Assembly: GCA_025454255.1 (NCBI GenBank)
Contig: JALOOU010000057.1
Location: 1-34,620, forward strand
Reading direction: 5' to 3'
DNA length: 34,620 bases
From: Desulfobacterales bacterium
GTDB taxonomy: Bacteria; Desulfobacterota; Desulfobacteria; Desulfobacterales; SpSt-501
Numbering within the stretch: the stretch's first letter is position 1; every line of letters starts with the position of its first letter. The notes beneath the pieces are model-generated. The model worked only from the letters and a program-made list of their open reading frames with translations, searched no databases and was not told the origin of the DNA. The position numbers and the translations under genes were made by a program. Below are positions 17,033-27,528 of the stretch, one piece after another.

Positions 17033-17716
17033 TCAGGCTGCAAAAATCTCCCGTCGGTTCTCGCGGTGGTCCACGAGATAGAGCAGGGTCGCCACCTGGG
17101 CGAGCTCATCCTTGAGCGCCGGCAGCTTCGCGCGGTCCAGGCCGTACATGCGGATGTAGACCTTGCGGAAGCCCTCCGGGACGTTCTCGTAGGAGGTGAG
17201 GATGCTCACCATGCGGCCTCCGTGTTTGCGGATGGGGTCGGCCAGCTCCTTGATGGAGCCCGGCCGGTCGTGGATCAGGAAGGCCATCTGGATGCCGCGT
17301 TTGCCGACGCCGGTCAGTGCGATCAGCACCCGGAAAATGTCCGTCTGGGTGATGGTGCCGACGACGGTTCCGGCGGCATCGACGACGGGGGCACCGGAGA
17401 TTTTTTTGGCGAGCAGGATCTCGGCCGTCTCCTCGGCCGTCAGATCCGGCGAGACAGTGACCGGGAACTTGGTCATGATGGACTTCACCTTGATCTTGGC
17501 GATCAGGTAGAGCATCTCGTGCACATCCAGCGTGGTGGCGTCCGAGGCCGAGGCCCGCTTCAGGTCCCGATCGGTGACGACCCCGACCAGTTTGCCGCCG
17601 CTGAGCACCGGCAGCATGCGGATCTCGTGCTGCTTCATCAGTTTGATGGCATCCTGCATGGAGTCGTTCTCGTCGATGGTGACCGGGTTGGGGCTCATCC
17701 AGTTCTTGACCAGCAT
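17033..17716 (-). CDS. AcuB-like CBS-CBS-ACT regulatory protein
   Basis: 227 residues. CBS 1 covers about 3-58 (VKNWMSPNPVTIDEND to VGVVTDRDLKRA). CBS 2 covers about 76-132 (VKSIMTKFPVTVSPD to VGTITQTDIFRVL). An ACT-like domain covers about 140-215 (IQMAFLIHDRPGSIKELADPI). This is the layout of AcuB-type proteins, which bind adenine nucleotides through the CBS pair and a small molecule through ACT. The start ATG at 17714-17716 begins at the family N-terminus (MLVKNWMS). It lies upstream of the stress-protein genes but is separated from them by 300 bp with regulatory palindromes, so it is probably a separate unit. Confidence 0.88.
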   Translation of the reverse strand: MLVKNWMSPNPVTIDENDSMQDAIKLMKQHEIRMLPVLSGGKLVGVVTDRDLKRASASDATTLDVHEMLYLIAKIKVKSIMTKFPVTVSPDLTAEETAEILLAKKISGAPVVDAAGTVVGTITQTDIFRVLIALTGVGKRGIQMAFLIHDRPGSIKELADPIRKHGGRMVSILTSYENVPEGFRKVYIRMYGLDRAKLPALKDELAQVATLLYLVDHRENRREIFAA

Positions 17717-17775
17717 GGCGACCTCCTTCGTGTGAGGGTGCGGGGGGCCTGAGCTTCAGCCATCCGGGTTGCCCC

Positions 17776-17805
17776 AGCATAGCACATCCGATTCAGCCGA
17801 TGCAA
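17776..17805 (-). promoter_or_regulatory. Candidate sigma-70 promoter of the CBS-ACT gene
   Basis: Minus strand TTGCAT (17800-17805), 18 bp, TATGCT (17776-17781). Each hexamer matches consensus at four positions. Transcription would start about 50 bp before the gene. Confidence 0.5.
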
Positions 17806-17845
17806 TCCGTTCGCGGGCGCTCCCCCGGCAGGCCCCCGGTGAGGC

Positions 17846-19282
17846 TCACCCCGGCTCGTCCTCCCCCACGGTCGTCTTCAGCTTGAGCCGGTACTTGTCG
17901 ATCTTGGAATGCAGGGTCGGCCGCGACAGGCCGAGCAGTTTGGCCGCCCGCGACCGATTGCCGTGGGTGAGCTTCAGCGCCTCGCTGATCAGCATGCTGG
18001 CGAACTGGTCCATGGCGGCGTCGAATCGATTGGGCGTCCCGCCGGCGCTCAGGCACTGGCGGATCCATCGGCGCGCGGGCGGGTCCGCCCCGCGGGGGAA
18101 GACTCCCAGGTTGGCGGCGCCCTCGACGGCGTAGGCCACCTCGGCGGCCTGGATCGGGGCCCCGCGGTTGAAGATCAGCGCCTTCTGGAGGGTATTGGCC
18201 AGTTCGCGCACATTGCCCGGCCAGCCGCAGCGGCTCAGTGCCGCCACCGCTTCCGGGTCGATTCCGGGGTTGTCCATGTCGAGCTCGGCGGCATAGCGCG
18301 CCAGAAAGTAGTCCACCAGCAGGGGGATGTCGTCCAGCCGGTCCTGCAGCGGCGGCAGTTGGATGGTCACCACCTTCAGCCGGTAGTAGAGGTCTTCGCG
18401 GAACCGGCCCGCCTGCAGGGCCTTTTCCAGGTCCCGGTTGGTGGCGGCGATGATGCGCACATCCACCGGGATCGTTTCCCTCCCGCCCAGCCGTTCGATG
18501 CTCCGCTCCTGGAGCAGCCGCAGGATTTTCGATTGGATGCCGAAGGGCATGTCGCCGATCTCGTCTAGGAAGACCGTGCCGCCGTTGGCCTGCTCGATTT
18601 TGCCCAGGCGGCGGTGGGCGGCCCCGGTGAAGGCGCCCCGCTCGTAGCCGAAGAGCTCGCTTTCGAGCAGATTTTCCGGGATGGCCACGCAGTTGATCAC
18701 CTGAAACGGCCGGTCGGCCCGCAGACTGTGGGTGTAGATCGCCCGCGCCACGAGCTCCTTGCCGGTGCCTGAGGCCCCGCGGATGAGTACCGTGGCCTCG
18801 GTGGGCGAGACCCGCCCGATGGCTTTGTAGACCTCCTGCATCGGTCGGCTGCGGCCGATGATCGCTTCGCGTCTGGCCGGGTCCGGGCCCCCGTCCATCT
18901 CCACCGGCGAGCGCATGAATCGGCCGGCCTCCAGGGCCTGGGCGATCACGGCCAGCATCGCGGGGATCTCGAACGGCTTGAGGACGTAGTCGAACGCGCC
19001 GAGCTTGGTGGCCTCGATCGCGTTTTCGGTCGTGGCATAGGCGGTCATGATGATCACCGGCAGCTTGGGGACCAGGCCGTGGATCTGGCGGAAGGTCTCC
19101 AGGCCGCTTTGCCCCGGCAGGCGCATGTCCAGGATGACGAGGTCCGGCACGCTGCGTTGGACCTTGCGCAGCGCCTCTTCGCCGGAGGCGGCGCTCGCCA
19201 CCGCGTAGCCCTCCTCGGAGAGCAGCTTCTTGAAGCTGCGCCGCAGCTGGTCGTCGTCGTCAACGATGAGAATCGTGCTCAT
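17846..19282 (-). CDS. Sigma-54-dependent response regulator (NtrC family, REC-AAA-Fis)
   Basis: 478 residues, complete. The receiver (1-120) has D9/D10 and phospho-acceptor D52 (VILDMRLPG). The AAA+ domain (about 142-380) has Walker A GASGTGKE near 169-176, the sigma-54-contacting GAFTGA at about 216-221 and Walker B-type GGTVFLDEIGDM near 234-245. The C-terminal Fis-type helix-turn-helix includes HGNRSRAAKLLGLSRPTLHSKI. The intact GAFTGA loop means it can activate sigma-54 promoters. The frame is open to 19303, but the ATG at 19280-19282 matches the receiver start and has a GGAG site before it. It overlaps the end of the kinase gene by 23 bp, so kinase and regulator are translationally coupled. 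Confidence 0.94.
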   Translation of the reverse strand: MSTILIVDDDDQLRRSFKKLLSEEGYAVASAASGEEALRKVQRSVPDLVILDMRLPGQSGLETFRQIHGLVPKLPVIIMTAYATTENAIEATKLGAFDYVLKPFEIPAMLAVIAQALEAGRFMRSPVEMDGGPDPARREAIIGRSRPMQEVYKAIGRVSPTEATVLIRGASGTGKELVARAIYTHSLRADRPFQVINCVAIPENLLESELFGYERGAFTGAAHRRLGKIEQANGGTVFLDEIGDMPFGIQSKILRLLQERSIERLGGRETIPVDVRIIAATNRDLEKALQAGRFREDLYYRLKVVTIQLPPLQDRLDDIPLLVDYFLARYAAELDMDNPGIDPEAVAALSRCGWPGNVRELANTLQKALIFNRGAPIQAAEVAYAVEGAANLGVFPRGADPPARRWIRQCLSAGGTPNRFDAAMDQFASMLISEALKLTHGNRSRAAKLLGLSRPTLHSKIDKYRLKLKTTVGEDEPG

Positions 19283-20387
19283 CTCCCGGCTCCTGGAGCG
19301 CAAGGGTGATGATGAAAGCGGTGCCGCGGCCGTCGCCGGCTTCGACGTCGATTCGTCCGCCGTGGTCGGTGATGATGCGCTGCGCGATGCTCAGGCCCAA
19401 GCCCGTGCCGTCCTCCTTCGTGGAGAAAAAGGGCTGGAAGATCTTTTCGCATACCTCGGGCGGGATGCCGGGGCCGCTGTCGTGCACCCGGAGAACGGCC
19501 GCCCGCCTCCGGTCGGGAAGAGGGGCGGTGCGCTCCTCGATGTCGATGGTCCCGCCCCGCACCATGGCCTCGCAGGCGTTGACCATGATGTTGACCAGGA
19601 CCTCCTTGAGCTGCTCGGGGTCGGCCGTCACCGCGGGCAGCGGCTCGCTGCGCCGGACCCGAACGTTCACATCGTAGGCCCGCAGGCGGTGCTCCAGCAG
19701 GCGGATGGCGGAATCCACAACGGCGCTGGGGCTGACCGGCTCCATGCGGAGCCGAGGCGGGCGGGAGAACTCGAGGAAGCTCTGCAGAATCGTGTCGATG
19801 CGGCGGATCTCCGCGGCGATCACCTCCAGATCCTCCCGCTGCGTGGGGCTGAGCTCCAGGGAGCGGCTCAGCGAAAACAGGCGCATCTGAACGGAGGTGA
19901 AGGGGTTGCGGATGCTGTGGGCCATGCTGGCGGCCAGTTTTCCCATGACGGTCATCTTCTCCGCATGGGCCAAGGTTTCGCGGCTGCGCTCCAGCTCGAC
20001 GCTGGTGTGGTCGACGTCGTGCAGGAGCACCCGCACGCGGCGGCTCAGGGCTTTGAGGTCATCTCCGGACCCGCGGGGCTCTCCGTGGCGGGTGGCCTCC
20101 GCCATGAGCCGGCGCAGCGGGACCAGCATCTGGTAGACGACCACCAGGAAAAGCAGGGTGCAGAGCAGGGCCGTGCTCAGCATGGCGATCAGCGCCGCCA
20201 GCCGCATGCGGATGGCCTGGGTGTGGATGGCGGCCTGGGCGGCGGGCAGGCTCTGCGGGGTGATCGCCGCCGCCGCTTCCTCCATGCGGTAGGTGGCGAC
20301 CATCAGCATCAGGCCGAGGCCGAAGATGATGCCGGCCAGGCCGCAGAGAATCAGGATGATTCTGGTTTTCAGGCTGATGCTGAGCAT
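19260..20387 (-). CDS. Membrane sensor histidine kinase
   Basis: 375 residues with two membrane helices (about 9-31 and 63-88) and only a ~30-residue loop between them, too short for a normal external sensor domain, so it may sense at the membrane. A HAMP-like linker leads to HisKA with H157 (ASMAHSIRNPF) and a HATPase domain (NIMVNACEAM, DSGPGIPPE, GTGLGLSI). It lacks PAS, GAF and receiver domains. The gene overlaps the sigma-54 regulator that follows, its evident partner. The signal is not evident. Confidence 0.92.
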   Translation of the reverse strand: MLSISLKTRIILILCGLAGIIFGLGLMLMVATYRMEEAAAAITPQSLPAAQAAIHTQAIRMRLAALIAMLSTALLCTLLFLVVVYQMLVPLRRLMAEATRHGEPRGSGDDLKALSRRVRVLLHDVDHTSVELERSRETLAHAEKMTVMGKLAASMAHSIRNPFTSVQMRLFSLSRSLELSPTQREDLEVIAAEIRRIDTILQSFLEFSRPPRLRMEPVSPSAVVDSAIRLLEHRLRAYDVNVRVRRSEPLPAVTADPEQLKEVLVNIMVNACEAMVRGGTIDIEERTAPLPDRRRAAVLRVHDSGPGIPPEVCEKIFQPFFSTKEDGTGLGLSIAQRIITDHGGRIDVEAGDGRGTAFIITLALQEPGDEHDSHR

Positions 20388-20702
20388 GCCAGCCTCATTG
20401 CGTCCTTGATCGCGACGGGCCGCCGGAAGGCCGGCATCTGGTTATCGGCCGGGAAACCACCTGCACAACCATCGGATATGATCCGCCATGGCCCCCCCGG
20501 CGGGGAGGCGAGAGCCGGCGGCCGCCGCCGTATCCGCGCCGATTTCATCCCGGAAGGGTGGCTGTCGGTTCAGGCCAAGGCCGCAGCGATCTTACCGCCG
20601 GAGGCCCACAGGCTCGCCGCCGAGGAAGGCGGGGAGCGGGAACGCCGGCCCGGGCCGCAAGCCGCCATTTCGGGTTGGAACGGAACGGATCGGTGCCAGG
20701 CA
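20388..20702. other. Intergenic stretch without a supportable gene
   Basis: About 315 bp between the kinase start and the 3' end of the unrecognised 265-residue protein gene. It is GC-rich with short inverted GCCGG/CCGGC blocks. No convincing promoter hexamers, sigma-54 site, RNA gene or conserved reading frame was found; the open frames crossing it are of the random kind expected at this GC content. Confidence 0.5.
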
Positions 20703-21500
20703 CTAGTTGCCCCCGGCGCGCGAGCTCAGCACCATCTGCTGGAGACGGGCGAAGACGGCGGCGCCCTCGAGCCCTGTTTTCTCCTGGCCGGAAGCGATGC
20801 GGTGCAGGCGCGGCAGGGCCTCTTTGTCGAGGGAGCCGAAGTGCTCCTCGGTAAGCCGCAGCGCGTGGTGCATGCGGTTGAAAATGACCGCCGGGCCGAG
20901 AACCTCCTCGCCGGTCGCGCGCGTGAAGACGGCGCCGAACAGGCTGCAGTGGGGCACGCGGAAGAGCCGCGGGGGCTCCCGGAAGCCCAGCAGCTCCGCA
21001 AACAGGGCCAGGCACTCGTCGACGCCTTCCGGGTAGCGGCTTTCGAGCGAGGCGATCCCGTCGCGGCGGATGTCGTTGATGTCGTCGGCGCTGAAGCTCA
21101 GGTCGATGGCGGCGATGCATTCGGCCTGCACGTCCCTGAGGGAGTCCGCCTTGCGGCTCACCTTGACGTCGGAGTCCCTCAGGATCTTCACGATATTGCG
21201 GATGTTGACCATTTCGCCGACCTCGGGGCTCTTGCGCATCGCCACATCGGCGGCCGTGGTGCGGTAGATGGGCAGCTCGTTGTCGAGCACGAGAATTTTG
21301 GGCGGCGGCGCCCCGGCCTCGCGGATGTAGAGATCCAGGTCGCGCTCGCGCCGGTAGACATAAGGGCTCAGGCCCAGCAGCTCGCGCATGGCGCCCTTGT
21401 CGAGCTTGGCATCGCCGCCCGGCGGCCCCAGGGTCGCCAGCACGCGCTCGGCCAGCCGGTCGATCCGGATTTTTGCCAGCAGGTTCTCCTTGAATCCCAT
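20703..21500 (-). CDS. Conserved-looking hypothetical protein, unrecognised family
   Basis: 265 residues, soluble, with no signal peptide or membrane helix and only a few scattered cysteines, so probably not a metal-cluster protein. It starts MGFKENLLAKIRIDRLAERV. The middle is rich in charged residues and looks mixed alpha/beta. A hydrophobic segment with PHCSLFGAVFTRATGEEVLGPAVIF lies near 190-220. I do not recognise it. The frame is open to 21536, but the ATG at 21498-21500 follows GGAGGT at good spacing. It is divergent from citrate synthase with a shared 135-bp control region, which may mean co-regulation with central carbon metabolism. That it is a real gene rests on the ribosome site, codon pattern and well-ordered protein composition. 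Confidence 0.75.
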   Translation of the reverse strand: MGFKENLLAKIRIDRLAERVLATLGPPGGDAKLDKGAMRELLGLSPYVYRRERDLDLYIREAGAPPPKILVLDNELPIYRTTAADVAMRKSPEVGEMVNIRNIVKILRDSDVKVSRKADSLRDVQAECIAAIDLSFSADDINDIRRDGIASLESRYPEGVDECLALFAELLGFREPPRLFRVPHCSLFGAVFTRATGEEVLGPAVIFNRMHHALRLTEEHFGSLDKEALPRLHRIASGQEKTGLEGAAVFARLQQMVLSSRAGGN

Positions 21501-21553
21501 TGGACCTCCTCCGATGGTGACTGTGGTGTAGCACAATCACCCGGTAGAGTAAA

Positions 21554-21582
21554 TTGACCCTCGCCGGCCGATGGTGTATAGG
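21554..21582 (+). promoter_or_regulatory. Candidate sigma-70 promoter of citrate synthase
   Basis: TTGACC (21554-21559) and TATAGG (21577-21582) with the ideal 17-bp spacing. Transcription would start near 21589, giving a leader of about 47 bases before the ATG. No good Shine-Dalgarno sequence precedes that ATG. Confidence 0.6.
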
Positions 21583-21635
21583 GCCTGGGTCGGCTCTATC
21601 CGGCGCAAACACCCAACGCGGACCCATCGGCCCCC

Positions 21636-22919
<1,284 letters not shown>

Positions 22920-22958
22920 CGACCAACGTTCAATCAACCCATCAGGAGGGAGAAGACC

Positions 22959-24089
22959 ATGATCGTCGGCGTGCTCAAGGAGATCAAGACCAAGGAGAAC
23001 CGGGTGGCCATGACGCCGGCCGGGGTGGAGCAACTGGTGGCCCACGGCCACACGGTGGGCGTCGAAACGCTCGCGGGGGAGGGCTCGGGCTTCACCGACG
23101 CCCAGTACGAGACGGCCGGGGCGCGCATCATGGCCTCGCCCAAGCAGGTCTACGGCCAATGCGCCATGGTGATGAAGGTCAAGGAGCCGCTGCCCGTCGA
23201 GTTCCCCTTGATCCGCAAGGGCCAGGTGGTGTTCACCTATTTCCACTTCGCGGCCTCCGCGGAGCTGACCCGGGCGCTGATCGCCTCCGGGGCCACGGCC
23301 GTGGCCTATGAAACCGTCGAAAAGGCGAACGGCTCCCTGCCCCTGCTGACACCGATGAGCGAGGTCGCCGGGAAGATGGCGGTGCACGAGGGCGCCAAGT
23401 ACCTAGAGAAGATCTACGGCGGCAAGGGCAAGCTGCTGGGAGGGGTGCCCGGGGTGGACTGCGGCACGGTGCTGGTCATCGGCGGCGGGATCGTCGGGGT
23501 CAACGCCGCCAAGATCGCCTGCGGCCTGGGGGCCAAGGTCTACCTGCTGGATACCAATTTGGAGCGGCTGCGCTACCTGAGCGATGTCATGCCCCCCAAC
23601 TGCTTTCCGGTGGTCTCCAGCCCGGCCAACATCCGCAAGTACCTCCAGGAGGCCGACTTGGTGGTGGGCGCGGTGCTGATTCCGGGCGCGACCGCCCCCC
23701 GGCTGGTCACGCGCGACATGCTCAAACTCATGAAGAAGGGCACGGTGATCGTCGATGTCGCCATCGACCAGGGCGGCTGCGTGGAGACCGCCCGGCCGAC
23801 CACCCACGACGACCCGATCTACGAGGTGGATGGGATCATCCACTACTGCGTGGCCAACATGCCGGGTGCGGTCTCGATGACATCCACCATCGCCCTGACC
23901 AACGCCACCCTGCCTTATGCCCTGCAGATCGCCGACAAGGGCATCGAGTCTGCCGCGCTCGAGAACCCCGAGATCGCCAAGGGGATCAACATCATGGCCG
24001 GCAAGGTGACCTACCCGGGGGTGGCCCAGGCCTTCGGCCTCAAATACACGCCCCTCGAAAAGGTGCTGGGCCGCAAGCGGCGCACCTGA
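22959..24089 (+). CDS. ald: Alanine dehydrogenase
   Basis: 376 residues, full length. It interconverts L-alanine and pyruvate plus ammonia with NAD(H). The N-terminus [20 protein letters not shown] is the family signature. Lysines K73/K75 (MKVKEP) and H96 (YFHFAAS) lie at the substrate site. A Rossmann loop [15 protein letters not shown] binds the nucleotide. The aspartate in DVAIDQGGC matches the catalytic residue near 270. AGGAGGG precedes the ATG by eight bases. Co-location with citrate synthase suggests a link between amino-acid nitrogen and pyruvate/acetyl-CoA use. Confidence 0.95.
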   Translation: MIVGVLKEIKTKENRVAMTPAGVEQLVAHGHTVGVETLAGEGSGFTDAQYETAGARIMASPKQVYGQCAMVMKVKEPLPVEFPLIRKGQVVFTYFHFAASAELTRALIASGATAVAYETVEKANGSLPLLTPMSEVAGKMAVHEGAKYLEKIYGGKGKLLGGVPGVDCGTVLVIGGGIVGVNAAKIACGLGAKVYLLDTNLERLRYLSDVMPPNCFPVVSSPANIRKYLQEADLVVGAVLIPGATAPRLVTRDMLKLMKKGTVIVDVAIDQGGCVETARPTTHDDPIYEVDGIIHYCVANMPGAVSMTSTIALTNATLPYALQIADKGIESAALENPEIAKGINIMAGKVTYPGVAQAFGLKYTPLEKVLGRKRRT

Positions 24090-24123
24090 TGCCCGGGAAG
24101 CGGTCCAGAGGTCAGTGCTTGAA

Positions 24124-24220
24124 GAGAAGGGTTCAGAGTTCAGGGACTACATCCCTATCCGCGGCAGGCCCCGCCTGCCTGCTGAACCCCTGAACCCCGA
24201 ACCCTGAACCCTAAACTCTG
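24124..24220. repeat. GGGTTCA/TGAACCC intergenic inverted repeat
   Basis: The left arm holds AGGGTTCAGAGTTCAGGG. The right arm has a short tandem run of CTGAACCC-like units (24181-24214). Inside is a perfect GGCAGGC-CCC-GCCTGCC hairpin. It lies between alanine dehydrogenase and transketolase, where it could act as a transcript end. Same type as the elements near 6.7, 12.4 and 27.4 kb. Confidence 0.55.
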
Positions 24221-24257
24221 TACACTGTACCTCAACCACAGAGAGGAGTCCTGCCCC

Positions 24258-26273
24258 ATGGCGAACAGAAAGCCGTCGATCGAGGAGCTCTGCGTCAACA
24301 CGATACGCGGGCTGGCGATGGATGCCGTCGAGGCGGCCTCATCGGGGCACCCCGGCGCCCCCATGGGGTTGGCCCCGGCCGGGTTTGTGCTGTGGACCCA
24401 GGTGCTCAAGCACAACCCGGCCGATCCCGGCTGGGCCGACCGGGACCGCTTCGTGCTTTCGGGCGGACACGCCTCGGCGTTGCTCTACAGCCTGCTGCAC
24501 CTGTGCGGCTACGACCTGCCGCTGGAGGAGATCCGGCGCTTTCGGCAGTGGGGCAGCCGCACCCCGGGCCACCCGGAATTCCGGCACACGCCCGGGGTGG
24601 AGACCACCACCGGCCCCCTCGGCCAGGGGATTGCCAACGCGGTCGGCATGGCCATCGCCGAGCGGCACCTGGCCGCGCGCTTCAACCGCGGGGCGCTGAG
24701 GGTCGTCGACCACTTCACCTACGTCTTCTGCGGCGACGGGGACCTCATGGAGGGCGTCGCCTCCGAAGCGGCCTCGCTCGCCGGGCACCTGGGGCTCGCG
24801 CGGCTCATCTGCCTCTACGACGACAACCGGGTCACCATCGACGGGGGCACGCACCTGTCGTTCACGGAGAATGTGGCCCAGCGCTTCAGGGCCTACGGGT
24901 GGCAGGTGCTGCGGGTCGCTGACGGCAACGATCTGCGCGCCATTCGCCAGGCGTTCACCGCGGCGCGCGCGGAAAGCGCCAAGCCCTCGCTGATCGTCTG
25001 CCGCACCCAGATCGCCTATGGCAGCCCGAACAAACAGGGGTCCCACGAGGCCCACGGCGCCCCCCTGGGGCCGGCGGAGGTGCGCCTGGCCAAGGAGCGG
25101 CTGAACCTGCCGCCGGAGGAGTCCTTCTGGGTCCCCGCGCCCGTGCGCGCCCGATTCCAGCGCTGTCTCCAAAGCGGCGCCAAGTCCCAAGCGGCTTGGC
25201 GCCGGCGTTTCGATGCCTGGTCCCTCAAGCACCCGGAGTTGGCCGGGCAGTGGCGCCTCGCCATGGACGGGGGGCTGCCTCCCGGCTGGGATGCCGACCT
25301 GCCCGATTTCGCCGACGCCAAACCGATCGCCACGCGCTCCGCCTTCGGGCTGGCATTGAACGCCGTGGCGTCGAAGCTTCCGGCGCTCATGGGCGGCTCG
25401 GCCGACCTCACCCCCTCCAACAACACCTCGATTGCCGGCGCCCGCGATTTCCAGAAGGATGCGCCGCAGGGCCGCTATCTGCGCTTCGGAGTGCGGGAGC
25501 ACGCCATGGGCGGGGTCCTTTCCGGCCTGGCCCTGCATGGCGGCGTGCGGCCCTATGGGGGCACCTTCCTGGTCTTTGCCGACTATATGCGCCCGGCCAT
25601 GCGCCTGGCCGCTTTGATGAGGCTGCCCGTGATCTACATCTTCACCCATGACAGCATCGCCGTCGGCGAGGACGGACCCACGCACCAGCCGGTGGAGCAG
25701 TTGGCGTCGCTGCGGGCCATTCCGGGGCTGACCGTCATCCGCCCGGCGGATGCCACCGAAACCGCCGCCGCCTGGCGCCTGGCGCTGCAGAAAACCGACG
25801 GCCCCGTCGCGTTGCTCCTCAGCCGCCAGAGCCTGCCGGTGATCGATCGGCGGATCGCGCCTGCGGCCGACCTGCTGCGGCACGGGGCCTACACGCTGGC
25901 CGATCCGGCCGCCGCCCCGGCGGTCATCCTGATCGCCTCCGGCTCCGAGGTGAGCGTGGCGCTGCAGGCCCAGCGGATGCTCGCCGCACGCGGCGTCGCC
26001 GCGCGCGTGGTCAGCATGCCGAGCTGGGAGCTCTTCGAGCAGGCGCCTGCGGAGTACCGGGATTCCGTGCTGCCGCCGCGGGTGACGGCGCGGGTTGCGA
26101 TCGAGGCCGGCTCGCCCATGGGCTGGGAGCGCTACGCGCAAGCGGGGGTTTTCATGAGCGGCTTTGGGGCTTCCGCCCCCGGCGCGGCGGTGATGGAAAA
26201 ATTCGGGTTTACGGCCGAAGCGCTGGCCGCAAAGGCCTTGGCGGTGCTGGGCGGGCATGCGGCGCGTGGGTAG
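24258..26273 (+). CDS. tkt: Transketolase
   Basis: 671 residues, full length. It moves two-carbon units between sugar phosphates in the non-oxidative pentose phosphate pathway, using thiamine diphosphate and a divalent metal. Landmarks are [12 protein letters not shown] near 30-41, [35 protein letters not shown], the cofactor motif [18 protein letters not shown] with DDNRVTIDG, the pyrimidine domain [10 protein letters not shown] and [17 protein letters not shown], and [26 protein letters not shown] lies nine bases before the ATG. Nothing in it looks unusual. Confidence 0.96.
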   Translation: MANRKPSIEELCVNTIRGLAMDAVEAASSGHPGAPMGLAPAGFVLWTQVLKHNPADPGWADRDRFVLSGGHASALLYSLLHLCGYDLPLEEIRRFRQWGSRTPGHPEFRHTPGVETTTGPLGQGIANAVGMAIAERHLAARFNRGALRVVDHFTYVFCGDGDLMEGVASEAASLAGHLGLARLICLYDDNRVTIDGGTHLSFTENVAQRFRAYGWQVLRVADGNDLRAIRQAFTAARAESAKPSLIVCRTQIAYGSPNKQGSHEAHGAPLGPAEVRLAKERLNLPPEESFWVPAPVRARFQRCLQSGAKSQAAWRRRFDAWSLKHPELAGQWRLAMDGGLPPGWDADLPDFADAKPIATRSAFGLALNAVASKLPALMGGSADLTPSNNTSIAGARDFQKDAPQGRYLRFGVREHAMGGVLSGLALHGGVRPYGGTFLVFADYMRPAMRLAALMRLPVIYIFTHDSIAVGEDGPTHQPVEQLASLRAIPGLTVIRPADATETAAAWRLALQKTDGPVALLLSRQSLPVIDRRIAPAADLLRHGAYTLADPAAAPAVILIASGSEVSVALQAQRMLAARGVAARVVSMPSWELFEQAPAEYRDSVLPPRVTARVAIEAGSPMGWERYAQAGVFMSGFGASAPGAAVMEKFGFTAEALAAKALAVLGGHAARG

Positions 26274-26358
26274 CCGCCCCGGGGACGCGCCGCCGGGCGC
26301 CCCGTCCGTTCAAGGGCAAACGGCGCGGAGTTCACCCGAGAGCGCCCGGCGGCGATCG

Positions 26359-27234
26359 GTGGCCGGGGTTTTGTATGCCGGCGGCGCTTTTCTGGCGTGG
26401 GGATTCAGCCCCGTTTACTGGAAGGCCCTGCAGTCGGTGCCGGCGCTCGAGATCGTCGCCCACCGCGTGGTGTGGTCCTTCCTGTTCCTGGCGGTGTTGA
26501 TCCTGGTGCAGGGGCGCTGGTGCGAGTTTCGGTCGGCGCTGGGCAGCCCGCGGGTGCTCCTGGAGTTGTCCCTCACCACGCTGCTGGTCAGCGGCAACTG
26601 GCTGCTTTACATCTGGGCCGTCAACGCGGGCCACCTGCTCCAGGCCAGCCTGGGCTACTACATCAATCCGCTCGTGAACGTGCTGCTCGGGATGGTGTTC
26701 CTGCGGGAGCGCCTGCGCCGCCCCCAGGCGCTGGCGGTGCTTTTGGCCTGTACGGCGGTCGTGCTGCGCAGCGTTTCGTTCGGCCAGTTTCCCTGGATCG
26801 CGCTGACGCTCGGGTTCAGTTTCGGCCTGTACGGCTTGATCCGCAAGATCGCGCCGGTAGGCTCCCTGGTCGGGCTTGCCGTGGAGACGCTCCTGCTGAC
26901 GCCGATCGGCGCGGCCTACCTGGTCTACCTCGAAATGCACGGCGCCGGGGCCCTGCTGCACGGCGGCCTGGCCGTGGGCGTTCTCCTGGTGGGGACCGGG
27001 GTGTTCACCGCGGTGCCGCTGCTGCTTTTCAACCTGGGGGCGCGGCGGATCAACCTGTCGACGGTGGGCCTGATGCAGTACACGGCGCCGAGCGGCATGT
27101 TCCTGTTGGCGGTGTTCGCCTACGGCGAGCCCTTTACGGCCGTTCAGGCGTGGACCTTCGTGCTGATCTGGAGCGCGCTGGCGATCTACTCGCTCGATTC
27201 GGTCCGTGCCTTCCGGCGGGCGGTCACGCCGTGA
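26359..27234 (+). CDS. rarD: RarD-like EamA-family permease
   Basis: About 291 residues and ten predicted membrane helices in two EamA repeats. The N-terminus GVLYAGGAFLAWGFSPVYWKALQSVP matches the RarD subgroup, as do NWLLYIWAVN, SLGYYINPLVNVLLGMVFLRERL and the C-terminal LMQYTAPSGMFLLAVFAYGEPF. The transported substrate is not known for most RarD proteins. The frame opens at an ATG at 26257, inside the end of transketolase, but that would add 34 proline/arginine-rich residues not expected in the family. The GTG at 26359 gives the normal length and was chosen; neither start has a strong ribosome site. Confidence 0.88.
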   Translation: MAGVLYAGGAFLAWGFSPVYWKALQSVPALEIVAHRVVWSFLFLAVLILVQGRWCEFRSALGSPRVLLELSLTTLLVSGNWLLYIWAVNAGHLLQASLGYYINPLVNVLLGMVFLRERLRRPQALAVLLACTAVVLRSVSFGQFPWIALTLGFSFGLYGLIRKIAPVGSLVGLAVETLLLTPIGAAYLVYLEMHGAGALLHGGLAVGVLLVGTGVFTAVPLLLFNLGARRINLSTVGLMQYTAPSGMFLLAVFAYGEPFTAVQAWTFVLIWSALAIYSLDSVRAFRRAVTP

Positions 27235-27350
27235 CATTTGCGTGCGTGTTTACAAGTGCGCCCGAAGGCCATATGGTGTTGCCTGTGTGCGGGTCTGGGA
27301 CGGCTTTCCTCCCCGTTCGGCGCGGCCGCCGTTGATGGCTGTCACCGAAC

Positions 27351-27381
27351 AGAAGGGTCCAAGGGTTCGAGGGGCCGAGGG
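27351..27381. repeat. Single arm of the GGGTTC-type intergenic repeat
   Basis: AGAAGGGTCCAAGGGTTCGA and following G-rich bases match the right arm of the element at 6672-6784 in reverse complement. The complementary arm here is degraded. The rest of the 294-bp gap between the permease and the radical SAM gene (27235-27528) shows no gene and no convincing promoter. Confidence 0.4.
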
Positions 27382-27528
27382 TGAGACGGAACGCCTCGTC
27401 GAGCCTTTTTTCACGCGAGCCCATGGTTGCCCGGGCTCTTGCTCGCGCAAACCGCCGGCTCCGAACGGTGTAAGCGCGGGGCGCAGAGCGCGGGGAGACC
27501 TTCAGCGCCCGGATTCAAACCGATCTTC

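Noticed and set aside
20388-20702. A small gene or RNA in the gap upstream of the sensor kinase
   Set aside because: No ribosome site, conserved motif or stable terminator-like structure was found.
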